Source of the DNA: Bacteroidaceae bacterium
GTDB taxonomy: Bacteria; Bacteroidota; Bacteroidia; Bacteroidales; Bacteroidaceae
NCBI GenBank assembly: GCA_017427065.1
Contig: JAFRTL010000009.1
Location: forward strand, 1-64,000
Direction: 5' to 3'
DNA length: 64,000 bases
Shown here: piece after piece, positions 61,081-64,000 of the stretch
Layout: every line of letters starts with the position of its first letter
How positions within the stretch are numbered: position 1 is the stretch's first letter
Notes under the pieces: model-generated
Told to the model about the DNA's origin: nothing
Seen by the model: only the letters and a program-made list of their open reading frames with translations
Databases searched by the model: none
Position numbers and translations under genes: made by a program

Positions 61081-62304
61081 ATGGTTTATCATCTGTTCAT
61101 AGCGATATATGCTTTTTTGGCACGCATCTACGCGTTGTTCAATAAGAAGGCTAGCCTGTTGGTAAAAGGACAGGCTGAAGCCTATGGATTGTTGCGTAAT
61201 AAAGTAGTTCCAGGAAAGCAGTACATCTGGTTTCATGCCGCTTCCTTGGGAGAGTTTGAACAGGGTAGGCCTTTGATAGAAAAGATCAGGGCTACTTATC
61301 CCAATTATGGCATCTTGCTGACGTTCTTCTCTCCTTCGGGTTATGAGGTCAGGAAGAACTATGAGGGGGCAGATATCGTGTGTTATCTGCCATTCGACAG
61401 ACTGAAGAATGTACGCAAGTTCCTTGACTTGACACGTCCTTGCATGGCCTTCTTCATCAAGTATGAGTTTTGGAAAAACTATTTGGACGAACTTCATCGT
61501 CGTCATATTCCGGTATATAGCGTTTCCTCCATTTTCCGTGCCAACCAAGTCTTCTTTAAGGGCTATGCGAAGAACTATGCGAAGGTATTGGACAATTTCA
61601 CTCATCTTTTCGTACAGAATGAGGAGTCGAAGAGGCTGCTTTCTACCATCGGCATTGAGAAGGTGACTGTGGTGGGAGATACCCGTTTCGACCGTGTCCT
61701 GCAGATTCGTGAGGCTGCCAAGGAGTTGCCTTTGGTAGAGACTTTCAAGGCAGGGCAGCTTACGTTTGTGGCAGGTAGTTCATGGCAGCCTGATGAAGAC
61801 CTGTTCATAGAATATTTCAATGCCCATCCAGAGGTGAAGTTGATCATTGCTCCACATGTCATAGCAGAAGAACACCTGACAGAAATCATTGGTAAGTTGA
61901 AGCGACCTTATGTGCGCTATACTCAGGCTACAATGGAGAATGTACGAGAAGCCAGTTGTCTGATTATCGATTGCTTCGGTCTGCTTTCATCCATTTATCG
62001 CTATGGAGAAATAGCTTACATCGGTGGTGGCTTTGGTGTGGGTATCCATAACACTGTAGAGGCAGCCGTTTATGGCATACCTGTCATCTTCGGACCTAAA
62101 TACCAGAAGTTCATGGAGGCCATCCAACTGCTGGAGAGCAAGGGAGCCTTCTCCATTAAGAACTATGAGGAGTTGAAGGCGTTGCTTGACCATCTGCTTT
62201 CTGATAAGGTCTTTTTGGCTCAAAGTGGTAAGAATGCAGGGGAGTATGTTCTCAGTCGTTCAGGGGCCACTAAGCAAATCTTTGGTTGCATATTTTCTGC
62301 ATAA
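61081..62304 (+). CDS. waaA: 3-deoxy-D-manno-octulosonic acid (Kdo) transferase
   Basis: 407 residues. An N-terminal membrane anchor helix (MVYHLFIAIYAFLARIYALF) is followed by the catalytic HAASLGEFEQGRPLIE with the conserved Glu, the acceptor region and a GT-B donor domain with VAGSSWQPDEDLFIEYF and YIGGGFGVGIHNTVEAAVYG. It adds Kdo to lipid A precursors at the inner membrane. How many Kdo residues it adds cannot be read from sequence. It is 10 nt after gltX. Confidence 0.95.
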   Translation: MVYHLFIAIYAFLARIYALFNKKASLLVKGQAEAYGLLRNKVVPGKQYIWFHAASLGEFEQGRPLIEKIRATYPNYGILLTFFSPSGYEVRKNYEGADIVCYLPFDRLKNVRKFLDLTRPCMAFFIKYEFWKNYLDELHRRHIPVYSVSSIFRANQVFFKGYAKNYAKVLDNFTHLFVQNEESKRLLSTIGIEKVTVVGDTRFDRVLQIREAAKELPLVETFKAGQLTFVAGSSWQPDEDLFIEYFNAHPEVKLIIAPHVIAEEHLTEIIGKLKRPYVRYTQATMENVREASCLIIDCFGLLSSIYRYGEIAYIGGGFGVGIHNTVEAAVYGIPVIFGPKYQKFMEAIQLLESKGAFSIKNYEELKALLDHLLSDKVFLAQSGKNAGEYVLSRSGATKQIFGCIFSA

Positions 62305-62308
62305 ATAT

Positions 62309-62339
62309 TTTGCCGTTTCCATATTAATGAGTAAGTTTG
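62309..62339 (+). promoter_or_regulatory. Promoter of putA
   Basis: TTTG (62309-62312) and TAAGTTTG (62332-62339) are spaced by 19 nt, 27 nt upstream of the start. Confidence 0.65.
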
Positions 62340-62366
62340 TCATAGTTTAAATCTTAAAACTATACT

Positions 62367-64000
62367 ATGATGACCGAACAAACGAATGTCAAAGGGCAGC
62401 CACTGCCCTCTGTCGAAGAAGTCTTTTCTTGGATGCGGAAATTGTATGACGAAAGTTATGCCGGACTGACCAAGACAGAAAAGAATGAGCAGCACATGTA
62501 CGGAACGATGGTGACTACACCAAACGACAAGAAGTTCATCGTACGTATGCTGGATGAAACCAGTCAGGTGCGCGATACTCAGAAACTTGCGCTCCGTGTG
62601 AAAGAATTGATAGACCAGTACGGAATCCCTAAGTTCCTCAGCGCTGGTGACCATTTCCTCTTCTGGATGTATCAGAAGTTTGCCTATCTGCCTTTATTCA
62701 ATTGGTTGGCTGTGCCTATTATCAAGTGGCGCTTGCGTCGTGATACCAGTCGTGTGATCATAGATGCTGCCCGTCCACATCTGACGAAACATTTGGCTAC
62801 CCGTTTCGACCAAAACATCGGACAGAATGTGAACCTGTTGGGTGAAGTGGTACTCGGAGACGGGGAAGCAGATAAGCGCTACCATTCCTACCTTGAAGCC
62901 CTGAAAGAGCCAGACATCAACTATATTTCAGTGAAGATCTCGGGTATCTATGCCCAGACACATGCCTTAAACTACAAGGAGTGCTTCCCAGAGCTGATAC
63001 GTCGTATGTCAGAACTTTACCAGACGGCCATAGATTATCCTTATACCGCCCCAGAGGGCGTAACTAGACCAAAGTTCATCAATCTGGACATGGAGGAGTA
63101 TAAGGATGCCCACCTCACCATGAAACTCTTCAAGGACGTGCTTTCATTGCCACAGTTCAAGAACTATGAGGCTGGTATTGTGGTGCAGGCTTACCTGCCC
63201 GATGCTTGGGACTTCCAGACGGAGTTGCTTGAGTTTGCTAAGGCACGTGTGGCTGCAGGCGGATCGCCCATCAAGATGCGTATTGTGAAAGGGTGCAACC
63301 TTGATATGGAGAACATAGTCAGTGACTTGCGTGGATGGCCTAATCCTGTCCGCTCCAATAAGACGGAAGTAGATGCCAACTACCTGCACATCATCGAGCG
63401 TGGTTTGAAGCCAGAGAATGCTAAGGTGCTGCACATCGGTATGGCTTCGCACAACTTGTTTACCATTTCTTATGCTTACCTACTTACAGAACAGTACCAT
63501 ACACCAAAGGACTGCTTCTGCTTCGAGATGCTGGAAGGTATGGCCAACCATGTGTGGAGGGCCCAGAAGAAACTCGGTAACCATGTGATCCTCTATACGC
63601 CTGTGGTAAAGAAAGAGCATTTCCTTAATGCCATTTCTTATTTAGTGCGCAGAATGGACGAAAATACGGCACCTGACAATTTCCTGACGCATTCTTTCTC
63701 TCTGAAGCCTGATACCAAGGAATGGAAGGAGTTGGAGCAGCAGTTCATCGATGCCTATAACATGAAGGACACCATCACGCATATTCCTACCCGTACGCAG
63801 GATCGTAACAAACCTTACGTGGGACAGGAACCGCAGGATGAGATGATCAACGAGCCTGATACGGATTTCGATTGTTTCTGCAACCAGGAATGGGTGGAAA
63901 AGATCTTCGCGAAGTGGAAATCTACTGGCAAGATGTCGTTCGAGAAGGCAGTCTGGGGCGATTGGAAGCCTGGTGATTTGCTACCTACACAGATTGGTTC
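62367..64000 (+). CDS. putA: Bifunctional proline dehydrogenase / P5C dehydrogenase, N-terminal part
   Basis: The window holds 544 codons of an open frame cut by the end. The (beta/alpha)8 proline dehydrogenase region shows NYISVKISGIYAQTHAL, KFINLDMEEYKD, IVVQAYLPDAW and KMRIVKGCNLDMENIV, followed by HIGMASHNLF and a CFEMLEGMAN motif. These fit the FAD-binding PRODH barrel of PutA-type proteins. The last residues (about 475-544) form the linker into the aldehyde-dehydrogenase domain, which lies outside. It oxidises proline to glutamate. ATGATG at 62367 gives two possible starts; both fit. No N-terminal DNA-binding domain is present. Confidence 0.93.
   Translation, partial: MMTEQTNVKGQPLPSVEEVFSWMRKLYDESYAGLTKTEKNEQHMYGTMVTTPNDKKFIVRMLDETSQVRDTQKLALRVKELIDQYGIPKFLSAGDHFLFWMYQKFAYLPLFNWLAVPIIKWRLRRDTSRVIIDAARPHLTKHLATRFDQNIGQNVNLLGEVVLGDGEADKRYHSYLEALKEPDINYISVKISGIYAQTHALNYKECFPELIRRMSELYQTAIDYPYTAPEGVTRPKFINLDMEEYKDAHLTMKLFKDVLSLPQFKNYEAGIVVQAYLPDAWDFQTELLEFAKARVAAGGSPIKMRIVKGCNLDMENIVSDLRGWPNPVRSNKTEVDANYLHIIERGLKPENAKVLHIGMASHNLFTISYAYLLTEQYHTPKDCFCFEMLEGMANHVWRAQKKLGNHVILYTPVVKKEHFLNAISYLVRRMDENTAPDNFLTHSFSLKPDTKEWKELEQQFIDAYNMKDTITHIPTRTQDRNKPYVGQEPQDEMINEPDTDFDCFCNQEWVEKIFAKWKSTGKMSFEKAVWGDWKPGDLLPTQIG

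Overview
The window is about 64 kb of ordinary chromosome from a member of the order Bacteroidales (Bacteroidota), most like Bacteroidaceae or Prevotellaceae. The case rests on the sequence itself. Many genes follow a TAnnTTTG -7 box, sometimes with a TTTG -33 box about 20 nt upstream. Lipoproteins are abundant, with acidic residues just after the lipobox cysteine. There are Mfa2/FimB-like proteins, a PutA-type proline enzyme, DUF4491 and THUMP-like proteins, and a KorAB oxidoreductase. Gene spacing is tight and both strands are used. I see no phage, transposase, integron or CRISPR array.

Layout: 1-8.4 kb holds a broken HU-like gene, comM, two envelope lipoproteins (a thioredoxin fold without CXXC and an OmpA/TPR protein), xerD, aroQ, an O-methyltransferase, a LolE-type permease and rbfA. 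8.5-16.6 kb holds a GH31 alpha-xylosidase-like lipoprotein, a YfhO membrane protein, the convergent mtnN/luxS pair (S-adenosylhomocysteine recycling and AI-2 formation), a flavodoxin lipoprotein and rpsO. 16.7-26.2 kb holds typA, a nitroreductase lipoprotein, pckA, upp, a secreted alpha/beta hydrolase, korB-korA and tRNA-Arg(CCT). 26.1-33.8 kb holds an M3 peptidase / D,D-dipeptidase / methyltransferase operon, tRNA-Met, an Lrp regulator with DUF4491, two FKBP isomerases and a zinc-cysteine-less sirtuin.

33.7-40.4 kb is a surface-glycan cassette: metG, a flippase with a TTG start, and three overlapping glycosyltransferases. 40.4-46.1 kb holds two type-B carboxylesterase lipoproteins, two Mfa2/FimB-like lipoproteins and rnhB. 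46.4-51 kb holds a two-module secreted lipoprotein, tRNA-Ser(CGA), an outer-membrane beta-barrel and priA with no ATG start. 51-56 kb is the most unusual part: a structured leader with a 43-codon ORF that looks by eye like CsrA, followed by a 1247-residue surface lipoprotein with an alanine-rich helical stalk and strongly biased codons, and then a small lipoprotein whose terminator overlaps its own stop codon. 55.8-64 kb holds a DUF2795 protein, a cobalamin adenosyltransferase operon with a PgpH-like HD phosphohydrolase, gltX, waaA and the 5' part of putA.

Most genes are core metabolism, translation or envelope biogenesis. The best candidates for something new are the leader ORF and hairpins at 51.13-51.48 kb with the stalk lipoprotein they precede. 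Start-codon anomalies (priA, flippase), a CDS whose stop lies inside a tRNA gene, and the HU/comM junction are smaller but concrete oddities. All homology calls were made by eye; no database search was run.
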